Source: Nocardia sp. NRRL S-836
GTDB taxonomy: Bacteria; Actinomycetota; Actinomycetes; Mycobacteriales; Pseudonocardiaceae
DNA length: 64,000 nt
Assembly (NCBI RefSeq): GCF_001279525.1
Contig: NZ_LGDY01000091.1
Span: 310,001-374,000, forward strand
Reading direction: 5' to 3'
Numbering within the stretch: the stretch's first letter is position 1; each line of letters starts with the position of its first letter. A program made the translations under genes and the position numbers. The notes beneath the pieces were generated by a model. That model was not told the DNA's origin, did not search any database, and was given only the letters and a program-made list of their open reading frames with translations. This document shows, piece by piece, positions 42,655 through 50,130 of this stretch.

Positions 42655-43407
42655 TCAGGCGGCCTCCAGGACGAAGAACACGAAGCTCAGGAAGGCCCCG
42701 GAGGGGAACCTCGCCATCTCGTCGGGAAAGAGTTCGTGGGCTTCCGGCGCCGGAGGCGGCTCGCTGATGACGGCGGTGCGGAAGCCTGCTGCGGTGAAGG
42801 CATCGGTCATCGCGTGCAGCGGCCGGTGCCAGTAGGTGAGCACGGCCTTCTGGCCGTTGAAGTCGTACTCGTCGGACCACTTGGTGGTCGCGAAGTAGTC
42901 AGTCTCGCGATGCACCATCTTGAGGAGGATGGGGTGGTTGACGACCACGATCAGCCGGCCACCGGGCTTCAGCACCCGCCGCAGCTCAGCCAGTGGTGCG
43001 GTCCAGTCCTCCAGGTAGTGCAGCACCAAAGCGGCGACGGCGTCGTCGAACGCGCCGTCGGTGTACGGCAGCGGGCCCGTTATGTCGGCGACCCGCAGGT
43101 CCACGTCGTCGCCGAGCCGCTGCCGGGCCAGCTCCACCATCTTGGCGCTGCGGTCGAAGCCGCTCACGACGGCTCCCCGATCACGTAGCGCGACGGACAC
43201 AGGACCAGCACCGCAGCCGGCGTCGAGAATTCGTCGACCGGCCACGTCGCCGGCCAGGTCCACGATCGCGGGCCGGACGTAGTAGGCGTTGAGGAGGCTG
43301 GTCTCGTTCTCGGCCGTGTACGCCTCGGCGAAGCCGTCGTAGTCGTTCTCCACGGCCACATCGGCGATGACGGCGGAGCTCTCGGGAATGGCAGGCATGT
43401 TTCCCAT
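42655..43407 (-). CDS. Class I SAM-dependent methyltransferase
   Basis: 250-residue UbiE/COQ5-like methyltransferase. SAM motif I is ILDAGCGAGPVSVAL near residue 60, motif post-I SGFDRSAKMVELAR, motif II DGAFDDAVAALVLHYLEDW and motif III LKPGGRLIVV. Substrate unknown. ATG 43407, alternative ATG 43398. It converges on the NACHT gene (22 bp apart) and diverges from the TnsA-like gene with an 8-bp gap between start codons, leaving almost no room for separate promoters. Confidence 0.9.
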   Translation of the reverse strand: MGNMPAIPESSAVIADVAVENDYDGFAEAYTAENETSLLNAYYVRPAIVDLAGDVAGRRILDAGCGAGPVSVALRDRGAVVSGFDRSAKMVELARQRLGDDVDLRVADITGPLPYTDGAFDDAVAALVLHYLEDWTAPLAELRRVLKPGGRLIVVVNHPILLKMVHRETDYFATTKWSDEYDFNGQKAVLTYWHRPLHAMTDAFTAAGFRTAVISEPPPAPEAHELFPDEMARFPSGAFLSFVFFVLEAA

Positions 43408-43415
43408 ACTGCCCA

Positions 43416-44051
43416 GTGATCAACCAGGGTGCCAGGAGATCCTCTCCCTCGCCAATCGCCCGCTTGGGCGGCGCGCTCCCATCAGACCAGGTCAACGCCG
43501 AGTCCACTGGATACTCTGTGGAGTTCGAGGTCGCGTTTGCGACCGAGGCCGGCGAGCAGCGGTTGTCCCTGGTCGGCTTCGAGTCCTGGTTGGAACGGGA
43601 TCGGCTGATGCTGCTCGACTTCGATCCGGACACCGTCGGTCTCGCCTCGCAGCCGTACTGGCTGTTCTGGACCACGGCGGAAGCCCGGTCGCGGTCGCAC
43701 GCGCCTGACTACTTCGCGCGGCTCGCGGACGGAACCGCGATCGTTTTGGACTGCCGCCCGCTGGACCGGATCAAGCCCAAGGACGAGGTCGCCTTCGAGG
43801 CCACCCGAGCGGCTTGCGAACTGCTGGGCTGGCGCTACGAGATCGTCGGCACGCCACCTGAGGTGCTGCTGGCGAATGTCCGGTGGCTGGCCGGATACCG
43901 GCACCCGCGTCACGACCTGCACGTGGTGGCGCAGACCCTGCGCGCGGTGTTCTCGCGGCCGATGCCGCTGTGGCGCAGCCCGGCTCACTCACGAGCGGTC
44001 AAGATCGCAGCGGATCGCCCGCTGCGCCGCCGCTCGAGCCCTCGTCCGTGA
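43416..44051 (+). CDS. TnsA-like transposase endonuclease subunit, solitary and probably N-terminally deleted
   Basis: 211-residue protein of the TnsA-like endonuclease group found with Mu/Tn7-type transposases in actinobacteria. Candidate PD-(D/E)XK residues are Glu in GFESWLERDRL, Asp in HAPDYFARLADG, the DCRP strand, and Lys in IKPKDE. From memory, relatives carry about 30 extra residues between EQRLSLV and GFESW, so an in-frame deletion is likely. No transposase, TnsC-like ATPase or terminal repeats are seen nearby. GTG 43416 is uncertain because the conserved part starts near residue 32. Likely a remnant. Confidence 0.7.
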   Translation: MINQGARRSSPSPIARLGGALPSDQVNAESTGYSVEFEVAFATEAGEQRLSLVGFESWLERDRLMLLDFDPDTVGLASQPYWLFWTTAEARSRSHAPDYFARLADGTAIVLDCRPLDRIKPKDEVAFEATRAACELLGWRYEIVGTPPEVLLANVRWLAGYRHPRHDLHVVAQTLRAVFSRPMPLWRSPAHSRAVKIAADRPLRRRSSPRP

Positions 44052-44067
44052 GCGTCCGGACGTGGGC

Positions 44068-44829
44068 TCAGTCGGCCTGCGGTGCCGATGCCGAGTTCGG
44101 TTCCGGCGCCACTCCCGGCGGTGTCACGTCCAGGAACTCCGCCTCCGGCCACGACTCCGGTGCCGGGCCGAACGCGCGCCGGGCGGCGCGGACGGCCAGG
44201 GCGGCGACGGTGGCGTTGGCGCCGCCGCCGATCACCGCGCCGATGCCGAACGGGGCCACCCGGCCGAGCACGATGATCCCCTGCTTGGTGCCGTACTTGG
44301 TGATGAAGTTCTTGCCCAGCACCTTGTTGATCCTGAGCAGCGTCGCCGCGGGCACCTTGCCGACGAGCTGGCGGCCCCAGTGCTGGCCGGTGCGCTCGGC
44401 GATCTTGCCGATGGTGGTGGAGCCGGACTCGCCGAGCAGGATGCCCATGACGAGCGTGCGGCGGCGTTCGATCTCGTCGAGCCGGATGCCGTGGACCTCG
44501 GCGACCGAGAGCGCGAAGAGGGTGCTCAGTTCGAGCGAGGAGAAGAACTCGCCCGCCGACAGGGCCAGCGCGATGCCGGTGCCGACGGCGGGTGCGGCCG
44601 CGGCGCCTCCGACCGCGGCGCCTGTACCGGCCAGGGCGCTGACGTACATCCGTTCCAGGGTGCGGATGACCTCCGCCGGTGTCGCGTCCGGGTTGCGCTG
44701 GCGGGCCCTGGCGATGTTCTTGCGCACCAGCGGTGTCTGCAGGCCGATCGCCTTGTCCAGCAGGTCGAGGATCGGCTGACCCCGTCCGCTGGACGCCGGA
44801 ACCGGTCCGTCGAGGGCGTCAGAGGGCAC
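44068..44829 (-). CDS. EcsC-family-like protein
   Basis: 253-residue protein with an alanine/glycine-rich hydrophobic middle (GTGAAVGGAAAAPAVGTGIALALS) and a second such stretch near the C-terminus (GIGAVIGGGANATVAALAVRAARRAFG), the pattern of EcsC-family proteins. The biochemical role of these proteins is unknown. GTG 44829 follows AAGGAG by 5 nt, an excellent site. It converges on the TnsA-like gene with 16 bp between stops. Confidence 0.7.
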   Translation of the reverse strand: MPSDALDGPVPASSGRGQPILDLLDKAIGLQTPLVRKNIARARQRNPDATPAEVIRTLERMYVSALAGTGAAVGGAAAAPAVGTGIALALSAGEFFSSLELSTLFALSVAEVHGIRLDEIERRRTLVMGILLGESGSTTIGKIAERTGQHWGRQLVGKVPAATLLRINKVLGKNFITKYGTKQGIIVLGRVAPFGIGAVIGGGANATVAALAVRAARRAFGPAPESWPEAEFLDVTPPGVAPEPNSASAPQAD

Positions 44830-44992
44830 CCGAGCTCCTTCGAGTCGTCGCGAGAGGTCACGCACCCGAGCGGCTGGAGCCCAGTCTGCGCACAGGGACG
44901 TCGTCACTTGGTGACGGCCTCGATGTCGGGCCATCGGGCCCGCGCGTTACGCACGACCTCCACGACAACAGCGGACAGAGGGCTGCCGACCT

Positions 44993-45024
44993 GGTGGTGC
45001 CTCCGCCGTGACGGAGACACCACC
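44993..45024 (-). terminator. Terminator after the SH3-like secreted protein gene
   Basis: GGTGGTGCCTCCG (44993-45005) pairs with 45012-45024 with one mismatch and a 6-nt loop, 8 nt beyond the stop on the minus strand. Confidence 0.7.
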
Positions 45025-45031
45025 CCGGCTG

Positions 45032-45421
45032 TCAGCAGCGCACGGCGGAACCGTTGTACTTCAGGTTGCTGTCCCAGACCCAGCCGGCGATGTCCTGGCC
45101 CACGACCCGCACCCAGGTCCAGGTGTTGCCCGAGTCGTTGGTGACGTAGCAGTGGTAGTGCAGCCTTGTGCTGCTGTCGATGTAGCCGTCGATCGAGCAG
45201 TCCGCGTAGGGGCCCTCCGAGCGGACCGGCACGCTCGACTTGGACGGGTAGCCCTCGTTGAACGTGTCCTTCGCCGAGTGGCTGTGCGAACGGCAGGCGG
45301 CCGACGTGGCCGGTTGGCCCTCGGTGGCCGGACTGGCCATCGAGGCGGACGGGGCCACGACGACGAGGCCGGCGATGAGGCCGGCCACGGCCGCATGGCT
45401 GCGCAATGTTATGAGTTTCAC
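45032..45421 (-). CDS. Small secreted protein with SH3-like domain
   Basis: 129-residue exported protein. Signal peptide VKLITLRSHAAVAGLIAGLVVVAPSA ends near residue 30; the mature part has four Cys (SAACRSH, ADCSID, HYHCYV, AVRC) probably forming two disulfides, and a Trp-rich SH3b-like pattern (GNTWTWVRV, GWVWDSNL). Likely a wall-binding or protease-inhibitor-like protein; function not established. GTG 45421 follows GGAAGGA. Confidence 0.75.
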   Translation of the reverse strand: MKLITLRSHAAVAGLIAGLVVVAPSASMASPATEGQPATSAACRSHSHSAKDTFNEGYPSKSSVPVRSEGPYADCSIDGYIDSSTRLHYHCYVTNDSGNTWTWVRVVGQDIAGWVWDSNLKYNGSAVRC

Positions 45422-45749
45422 GGTGATTCCTTCCAGGTGTGCCGAACGCCTCGAATCCAGCGAACGGAACGGGTGAATGTGGTAGCGCGCGACGGAATGC
45501 CCCCGCTTGATTCGCGTTCGCCGCAATGGCGCGCGATTCGAACTTTGCCCCCAAAGGCGTCGCGGGAGTGCAGCGATTCCGGTGACGCGATGTCAGCTTG
45601 GCAAGGCGGTGCACGGGCGCCAAGCGGTTCGGTGCGTCCCGGACGGGCTGTGCGGGCTCTGACCTGGTCAGGAGGCGTCTGTCCGGTGAGCCGGACAAAG
45701 GTCACCTGACCAGCCGACGTCCGGGGACCGGGAGATCCGCCAGGATGGG
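45422..45749. other. 328-bp intergenic region with an inverted repeat
   Basis: No gene found. It must hold divergent promoters for the secreted SH3-like protein and the HTH gene. A perfect TGTCCGG-N4-CCGGACA repeat at 45680-45697, about 55 bp upstream of the HTH gene, is a candidate operator. Confidence 0.4.
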
Positions 45750-46723
45750 ATGGTGACTCGCAACCGCGTCCAGCCGGATTCAGCGCGAGATGTCGCCGAG
45801 TTCTCCGCCCTGCTGCGGGCGTTGAAGCGAGAATCGGGACGGACTTTGCGGCAATTGGAGGAAGAAGCTGCTGAGCACGGCGCCACGTTGCCGCGCAGCA
45901 CCGTCGCCGACATGTTGCGCCGGGAGGCGCTGCCCCGGCCGGAGTTGCTGGCGGTGTTCGTGCGCGCGTGCGGCGACGGGTCGCATCTGGCGGAGTGGCT
46001 GAGCGCCCGCGAACGTCTGGCCGTGGGCCCGCCTCTCGGCGTGGAGCCGGCAGAAGGGGTGGAGCCGGTGGAAGAGGTGGAGCCGGAGGATCAGGCCGCG
46101 CGGTCACCGAGTGCTGGAACGGTCGCAAAGCGACCGAAGCGATGGCTCACCGGCGCGGCGGTGCTGGGCGTGGTGACGATCGCCGTGGTCGTCACGGTTC
46201 TGCTCAACCGGTCCCCCGATCTGCCGGCGTTGCCCGCCGACGGCTGGTACCTGCTCCGTCCGGGCCTCACCGCCGGACGCGACCTCTGCGTGGGGGAGGG
46301 GCGTGAGCGCAACAAGCGCACCGACCGTCCGCTGGCCGTGCAACGGCCGTGTGAGGGGCTGGTGCCGGACACCTACCTCGAAGCCGTCGGCAACGGGGTG
46401 TACCTGATCAAGTGGCGCCACCCGCGGGAGGGCTGGGGTGTCTGTCCGTGGACGAGGCGTTGCTCGACGACGGCACGTTGCTGGCGCCCAGGAACTGCAC
46501 CTCGGCGGCCGATCAGCGGTTCCTGTTCCAGCCGGTGTCGGTCCCCGTGCTGAACGGGTTCGTGCTGCGGCCGGTGCACAGCGGCAAGTGCGTGGGGCTG
46601 CTGGGTGGTGTGGCCGAGGTCGATGCCGGAGCGGAGCTGTCCCAGGCCGCCTGTTCCGGGCAGGCCGACCAGGTGTTCCTCCTGGAACGGGTCGAGCGCG
46701 CGCCGCTCACCCCCGCCGGGTGA
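45750..46723 (+). pseudogene. HTH/membrane protein with C-terminal Cys-rich domain, frameshifted
   Basis: Residues 1-90 form a helix-turn-helix domain of the actinobacterial type (FSALLRALKRESGRTLRQLEEEA), followed by a Pro/Glu-rich linker, one membrane helix near 131-153 and an extracytoplasmic domain. At the G run 46435-46438 the frame breaks: upstream frame reads HPREGWG then nonsense; the frame one base earlier continues sensibly with CLSVDEALLDDGTLLAPRNC and LRPVHSGKCVGLLGG to the stop at 46723. Adding one G (five instead of four) restores a single 325-residue protein. Could be a real mutation, phase variation or a homopolymer sequencing error. Confidence 0.8.
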
Positions 46724-46802
46724 GACCGAAACCCGTTGGCGCGGCGCGACAACGCCTGCTACCTTTCCCGCGGCCGTGCGAGAGACAGAGGAGGTGGTAC
46801 CC

Positions 46803-46853
46803 GTGAACGTTTCGACATGGGTGCTTCCCTCCGGGGTCACGGTCGGGCGATAG
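46803..46853 (+). CDS. Putative 16-codon upstream ORF
   Basis: A short ORF with sequence MNVSTWVLPSGVTVGR begins at GTG 46803, 8 nt after a perfect GAGGAGG, and ends 45 nt before the hydrolase ATG. The ribosome-binding site is better than that of the gene downstream. Together with the hairpin that starts at its stop codon it looks like a leader-peptide control element. Unproven. Confidence 0.45.
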   Translation: MNVSTWVLPSGVTVGR

Positions 46854-46898
46854 GTCGTCCGGGAGCGCCGTTCACGAGCACTCCCGAAAGGCACGACC
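46853..46898 (+). promoter_or_regulatory. Leader hairpin between the small ORF and the hydrolase
   Basis: Two stacked helices: GGTCGT (46853-46858) with ACGACC (46893-46898), and CGGGAG (46860-46865) with CTCCCG (46881-46886). The Shine-Dalgarno GAAAGG of the hydrolase sits in the internal bulge and the ATG abuts the stem. Confidence 0.45.
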
Positions 46899-47621
46899 AT
46901 GCGTTTCACCACTGAAAAGCGCCTCGAAGACGACGTCGTCGAGCGCGAGTTCGTCCTCGATGACATCCCCGGAGTCCTGTGGACGTCCGGATCGCAGCCG
47001 GCGCCACTGGTCCTGCTCGGCCACCCCGGCGGGCTGCGCGCCATGTACCCGCGGCTGCTGCCACGGGCCAAGGACTGCGTCGCGCACGGGTTCGCCGCCG
47101 CCACCATCGAGCTGCCCGGCGGTGGTGACCGGCCTCGTTCCGCCGCAGCGGAGGAGGCGCGCGCCGACCTGCGGCGGGCGATCGGCGCCGGTGAGCCGGT
47201 GGACGAGATCGTCGACCGGCTCGTGCTCCCGCTGGTGGACAAGGCGGTGCCGGAGTGGCAGGCCGCTCTGGACGCCCTGCTCGCCGTGCCCGGCATCAGC
47301 GGGCCGGTCGGGTTCTCGGGCGGCGTGCTGGCCGTGGCCATCCGGCTGGCGGCCGTCGAGCCGCGCATCGCGGCCGCGCTCCTGTTCGCCGGGAGCTACG
47401 TGCCGCGCAGCATGTTCGAGGAAGCCCGGCGGGTCACGATTCCGCTGCACGTGCTGCTGCAGTGGGACGACGAGGGCAACGACCGGCAGCTGGCCCTCGA
47501 CGTGTTCGACGCCTTCGGAAGCAAGGAGAAGACGTTGCACGCCAACATGGGCGGGCACACCGGCGTGCCCGCGTTCGAGGCGGACTACGCGAACCGGTTC
47601 TTCGTGCGGCACCTGAGGTAG
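46899..47621 (+). CDS. Alpha/beta hydrolase (dienelactone-hydrolase-like)
   Basis: 240-residue hydrolase: oxyanion GHPGGLRAMYP near residue 41, nucleophile elbow GFSGG near 138, acid in WDDEGND near 190 and His in MGGHTGVP near 216. It groups by appearance with small esterases of the DLH/prolyl-oligopeptidase type. Substrate unknown. Translation is probably governed by the upstream small ORF and hairpin. A bidirectional terminator follows. Confidence 0.85.
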   Translation: MRFTTEKRLEDDVVEREFVLDDIPGVLWTSGSQPAPLVLLGHPGGLRAMYPRLLPRAKDCVAHGFAAATIELPGGGDRPRSAAAEEARADLRRAIGAGEPVDEIVDRLVLPLVDKAVPEWQAALDALLAVPGISGPVGFSGGVLAVAIRLAAVEPRIAAALLFAGSYVPRSMFEEARRVTIPLHVLLQWDDEGNDRQLALDVFDAFGSKEKTLHANMGGHTGVPAFEADYANRFFVRHLR

Positions 47622-47636
47622 GTCCCGGTGGACGGG

Positions 47637-47661
47637 CCGCTCACCGGGACCCGGTGAGCGG
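47637..47661. terminator. Bidirectional terminator between hydrolase and dedA
   Basis: CCGCTCACCGGG (47637-47648) and its exact complement (47650-47661) around a single central base, between convergent genes. Confidence 0.8.
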
Positions 47662-47666
47662 CTCCA

Positions 47667-48320
47667 CTAGGCGGGCGTGGTCTCTTCGGTGCGCTCGCCG
47701 GGGTCGTCGGAGGAGGCGGCCGCGCGGGCCAGGCGGCGTTTGATCACGAGCGTGCCGACCACACCGGCGACCACGGCGATCGCCAGGCCCGCGTAGGAGA
47801 AGCCCTTCAGCCACTTCTCGGCCACCACGCCGAGGTAGTACACCGCCGCCGTGGTGCCGCCCGCCCACACGACGCCGCCCAGGGCGTTCGCCACCAGGAA
47901 CTTGCCGTAGGGCATGTGCATCGACCCGGCCAGCGGGCCCGCGAGAATGCGCAGCAGCGCCACGAACCGGCCGAAGAACACCGCCCACGCGCCGCGTTTC
48001 TGGAACACCCGCCGCGCGTGCGCGAGCTGCGTCTCGCCGAAGTGCTTCGGGAACTTCCGGCTCATCCACGCGAACAGCCGCGGTCCGCCGCGCCGGCCGA
48101 TGAGGTAGCCGAAGTTGTCGCCGATGATCGCGCCCGCGCTCGCCCACACGCCGATCCACAACGGGCTCAGCTCGTCGTGCTGCGAGGCCAGCAGCGAGGC
48201 CGTGACCAGCACGATCTCGCCGGGCAGCGGGATGCCGAGCGACTCGAAACCGATCACCAGGCCCACGATCACGTACACGAGCAGGGGAGGGATGGCTTCG
48301 AGCCACTGTTCGACGAGCAC
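47667..48320 (-). CDS. DedA-family membrane protein
   Basis: 217-residue DedA/SNARE-associated-fold protein with five or six helices. Conserved features: GFESLGIPLPGEIVL re-entrant loop with the acidic residue, GDNFGYLIGRRGG, and the arginine-rich FFGRFVALLRILAGPLAGSMHMP stretch. DedA proteins flip lipid carriers such as undecaprenyl phosphate and support the membrane potential. GTG 48320. Divergent from ccdA. Confidence 0.93.
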   Translation of the reverse strand: MLVEQWLEAIPPLLVYVIVGLVIGFESLGIPLPGEIVLVTASLLASQHDELSPLWIGVWASAGAIIGDNFGYLIGRRGGPRLFAWMSRKFPKHFGETQLAHARRVFQKRGAWAVFFGRFVALLRILAGPLAGSMHMPYGKFLVANALGGVVWAGGTTAAVYYLGVVAEKWLKGFSYAGLAIAVVAGVVGTLVIKRRLARAAASSDDPGERTEETTPA

Positions 48321-48343
48321 CCCGCAACTCTAGCCTCGACGTC

Positions 48344-49135
48344 GTGAACGAGGTCGCCTTAGCCGTCCTGGCCGGAATGCTCGCCACCGTCAACCCGTGC
48401 GGTTTCGCGATGCTCCCCGCCTATCTGGGACTGGTCGCACGGGACAACGCGGGCCGCGCCATCTCGTCCGGTTTGATGATGACAGCCGGGTTCGTCACCT
48501 TCTTCGGTCTGTTCAGCCTCGTCGTCGCCCCGGTCGCCACCACCCTCAAGCGCTACCTGCCGTTCGTGACGGTCGTGATCGGCCTCGCGATGCTCGCGGT
48601 CGGGGTCCTGCTCGTCGCCGGGAGGTCGGTCTACCTGAGGCTGCCCCAGCTCCGGGCGGCGCCGAAGAGCCTCTGGTCGATGTACGGGTACGGCATCGCG
48701 TTCGCCATCGCGTCGCTGTCGTGCGCGATCGGCCCGTTCCTCGCGCTGGTCGGCACGAGCCTGCGGACCGGCCCGATCGCGTTCCTCGCCTACGCCCTCG
48801 GCATGGGCCTGGTCGTCACCACCCTCGCGGCGGCCGGGTCCGTGCTGGCCCCGCGCGTGCGCACGCTCCTGCCGCACGTCAACCGGATCGGCGGCGTGGT
48901 CCTCGTCGTGGTCGGCGCGTACGTCACCTACTACGGCGTCTTCGAGCTGCGGTTGTTCCTGGCCGGCGGCAGCGCGGCCGACCCGGTGGTGCGCGGTGCC
49001 GGGCGGGTGCAGAACGTGCTGACCCAGCTCGTCGCCGCGCTGGGGCCGTGGCCGTTCGTCGTGGCGTTGGTGCTCGCCGGGGCGTGGTGGCTGAACCGCA
49101 GGAGGCGGCGGGCCGTACGCCCGGTCAGGAGGTGA
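48344..49135 (+). CDS. ccdA: CcdA-type thiol-disulfide membrane transporter
   Basis: 263-residue DsbD-gamma/CcdA-like protein with about seven helices. The redox pair is visible as NPCGF in helix 1 (residue 19) and SCAIGP in the fourth helix (near 127). It carries reducing equivalents from cytosolic thioredoxin to extracytoplasmic thioredoxins. The next gene encodes such a thioredoxin lipoprotein, 5 bp downstream. Haem-ligating partners for cytochrome c maturation are not present in the window. Confidence 0.92.
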   Translation: MNEVALAVLAGMLATVNPCGFAMLPAYLGLVARDNAGRAISSGLMMTAGFVTFFGLFSLVVAPVATTLKRYLPFVTVVIGLAMLAVGVLLVAGRSVYLRLPQLRAAPKSLWSMYGYGIAFAIASLSCAIGPFLALVGTSLRTGPIAFLAYALGMGLVVTTLAAAGSVLAPRVRTLLPHVNRIGGVVLVVVGAYVTYYGVFELRLFLAGGSAADPVVRGAGRVQNVLTQLVAALGPWPFVVALVLAGAWWLNRRRRRAVRPVRR

Positions 49136-49140
49136 GGACC

Positions 49141-49608
49141 GTGCGCGTCCTTGGAGTCCTGCTCGCGGTGCTGCTGATCGCGGGGTGCGGGCAGCCGCCG
49201 CCCGCGCCGGAGAAGTTCCGGTTCACGGCGAAGACGCTCGACGGCGCCGAGTTCCGCGGCGAGAAGGTGGTCGGGAACCCGGCGGTGCTGTGGTTCTGGA
49301 CGCCGTGGTGCCCGTCCTGCAACGCCGAGGCGGAGACCGTCGCGAAGATCGCCGACCGGCACCGTGAGGTGCAGTTCGTCGGTGTCGCGGCCGAGGACCA
49401 GCTGGAGGCGATGAAGAAGTTCGTCGCCGACCACCGGATGGACGGGTTCCCGCACCTGGCCGACCTCGACGGGTCGGTGTGGAAGCGGTTCGGCGTGACC
49501 GCCCAGCCGACCTTCGCGTTCGTCCGCGTCGACGGCGCGGTGGAGCTCCTCACCGGCGCGCCCACCGAGGAACAGCTCGACCAGCGGGTCACCGCGCTGG
49601 TGCCGTGA
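49141..49608 (+). CDS. Extracytoplasmic thioredoxin-like lipoprotein
   Basis: 155-residue TlpA/ResA-like lipoprotein: lipobox LLIAGCG (residues 12-18), thioredoxin fold with active site TPWCPSCNAE near residue 60 and cis-proline in TAQPTFAF. It would receive electrons from the CcdA protein and reduce disulfides outside the membrane. GTG 49141 lies 8 nt after AGGAGG; GTG 49132 overlapping the ccdA stop is an alternative. Confidence 0.92.
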   Translation: MRVLGVLLAVLLIAGCGQPPPAPEKFRFTAKTLDGAEFRGEKVVGNPAVLWFWTPWCPSCNAEAETVAKIADRHREVQFVGVAAEDQLEAMKKFVADHRMDGFPHLADLDGSVWKRFGVTAQPTFAFVRVDGAVELLTGAPTEEQLDQRVTALVP

Positions 49609-49738
49609 GAGCGGGCGGCACGACCTCCGGGACAAAGACCCTGCGTTCTCGGGACCAACGCCCGGTTCGGCGGTGCGAGCGGCTTCGTAGGGTCGGACCG
49701 GCCGGGTGGCGCTGCCGCGCGGCTGCAGGAGGAGGCGG

Positions 49739-50038
49739 GTGTCGATGGACTACATCCAGGTCTCGGTCGCGGACGCCATTCCCGAGCAGGCCAGGGACTA
49801 CGCGTCGGCGCGGATCGGCTCGCTGGACCGGTACGCCCCGGACCGGGTCGACTTCGCCTGGGTCGGCCTGACCTCGGACCAGGCCGTGATCCACGCGCAC
49901 GCCCGGCTCGACCTCAAGTGGGTCGAGGTGCGGGCGTACGCCGAAGGCGGGACGGTCACCGAGGTGATCGACCTGCTGCGGGAACGCGTGCGCCGCCAGC
50001 TCGTCTCGATGCGGAGCTGCGCGCCCGTGTCCCACTGA
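49739..50038 (+). CDS. HPF/RaiA-like (S30AE-type) short protein
   Basis: 99-residue protein whose layout, IQVSVADAIPEQARDYASARIGSLDRYAPDRVD then two strands and a C-terminal helix, resembles the N-terminal domain of ribosome hibernation factors. It lacks the C-terminal dimerisation domain of long HPF. It could bind ribosomes or be a stress protein of unknown role. GTG 49739 or ATG 49745 may be the start. The last codons (MRSCAPVSH) and stop are duplicated just downstream. Confidence 0.65.
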   Translation: MSMDYIQVSVADAIPEQARDYASARIGSLDRYAPDRVDFAWVGLTSDQAVIHAHARLDLKWVEVRAYAEGGTVTEVIDLLRERVRRQLVSMRSCAPVSH

Positions 50039-50130
50039 CCCGCGCCGCGAGACGCACGGCCCGGCCGACGGTTGCGGAGCTGCGCGCCCGTGCCCCACTG
50101 ACCCGCGACGCACGGTCCGGCCGGACGGTT
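50011..50130. repeat. Two-copy tandem repeat covering the 3' end of the HPF-like gene
   Basis: GCGGAGCTGCGCGCCCGTG units at 50011-50073 (63 bp, containing the last codons and the stop) and 50074-50130 (57 bp, noncoding). The same kind of 3'-end duplication is seen for the DUF2064 gene at 17 kb. Confidence 0.8.

Noticed and set aside
40647..44051. Complete Tn7/Mu-like transposon or prophage
   Set aside because: Only a TnsA-like gene is present; no transposase, TnsC-type ATPase, integrase, structural genes or terminal repeats seen.
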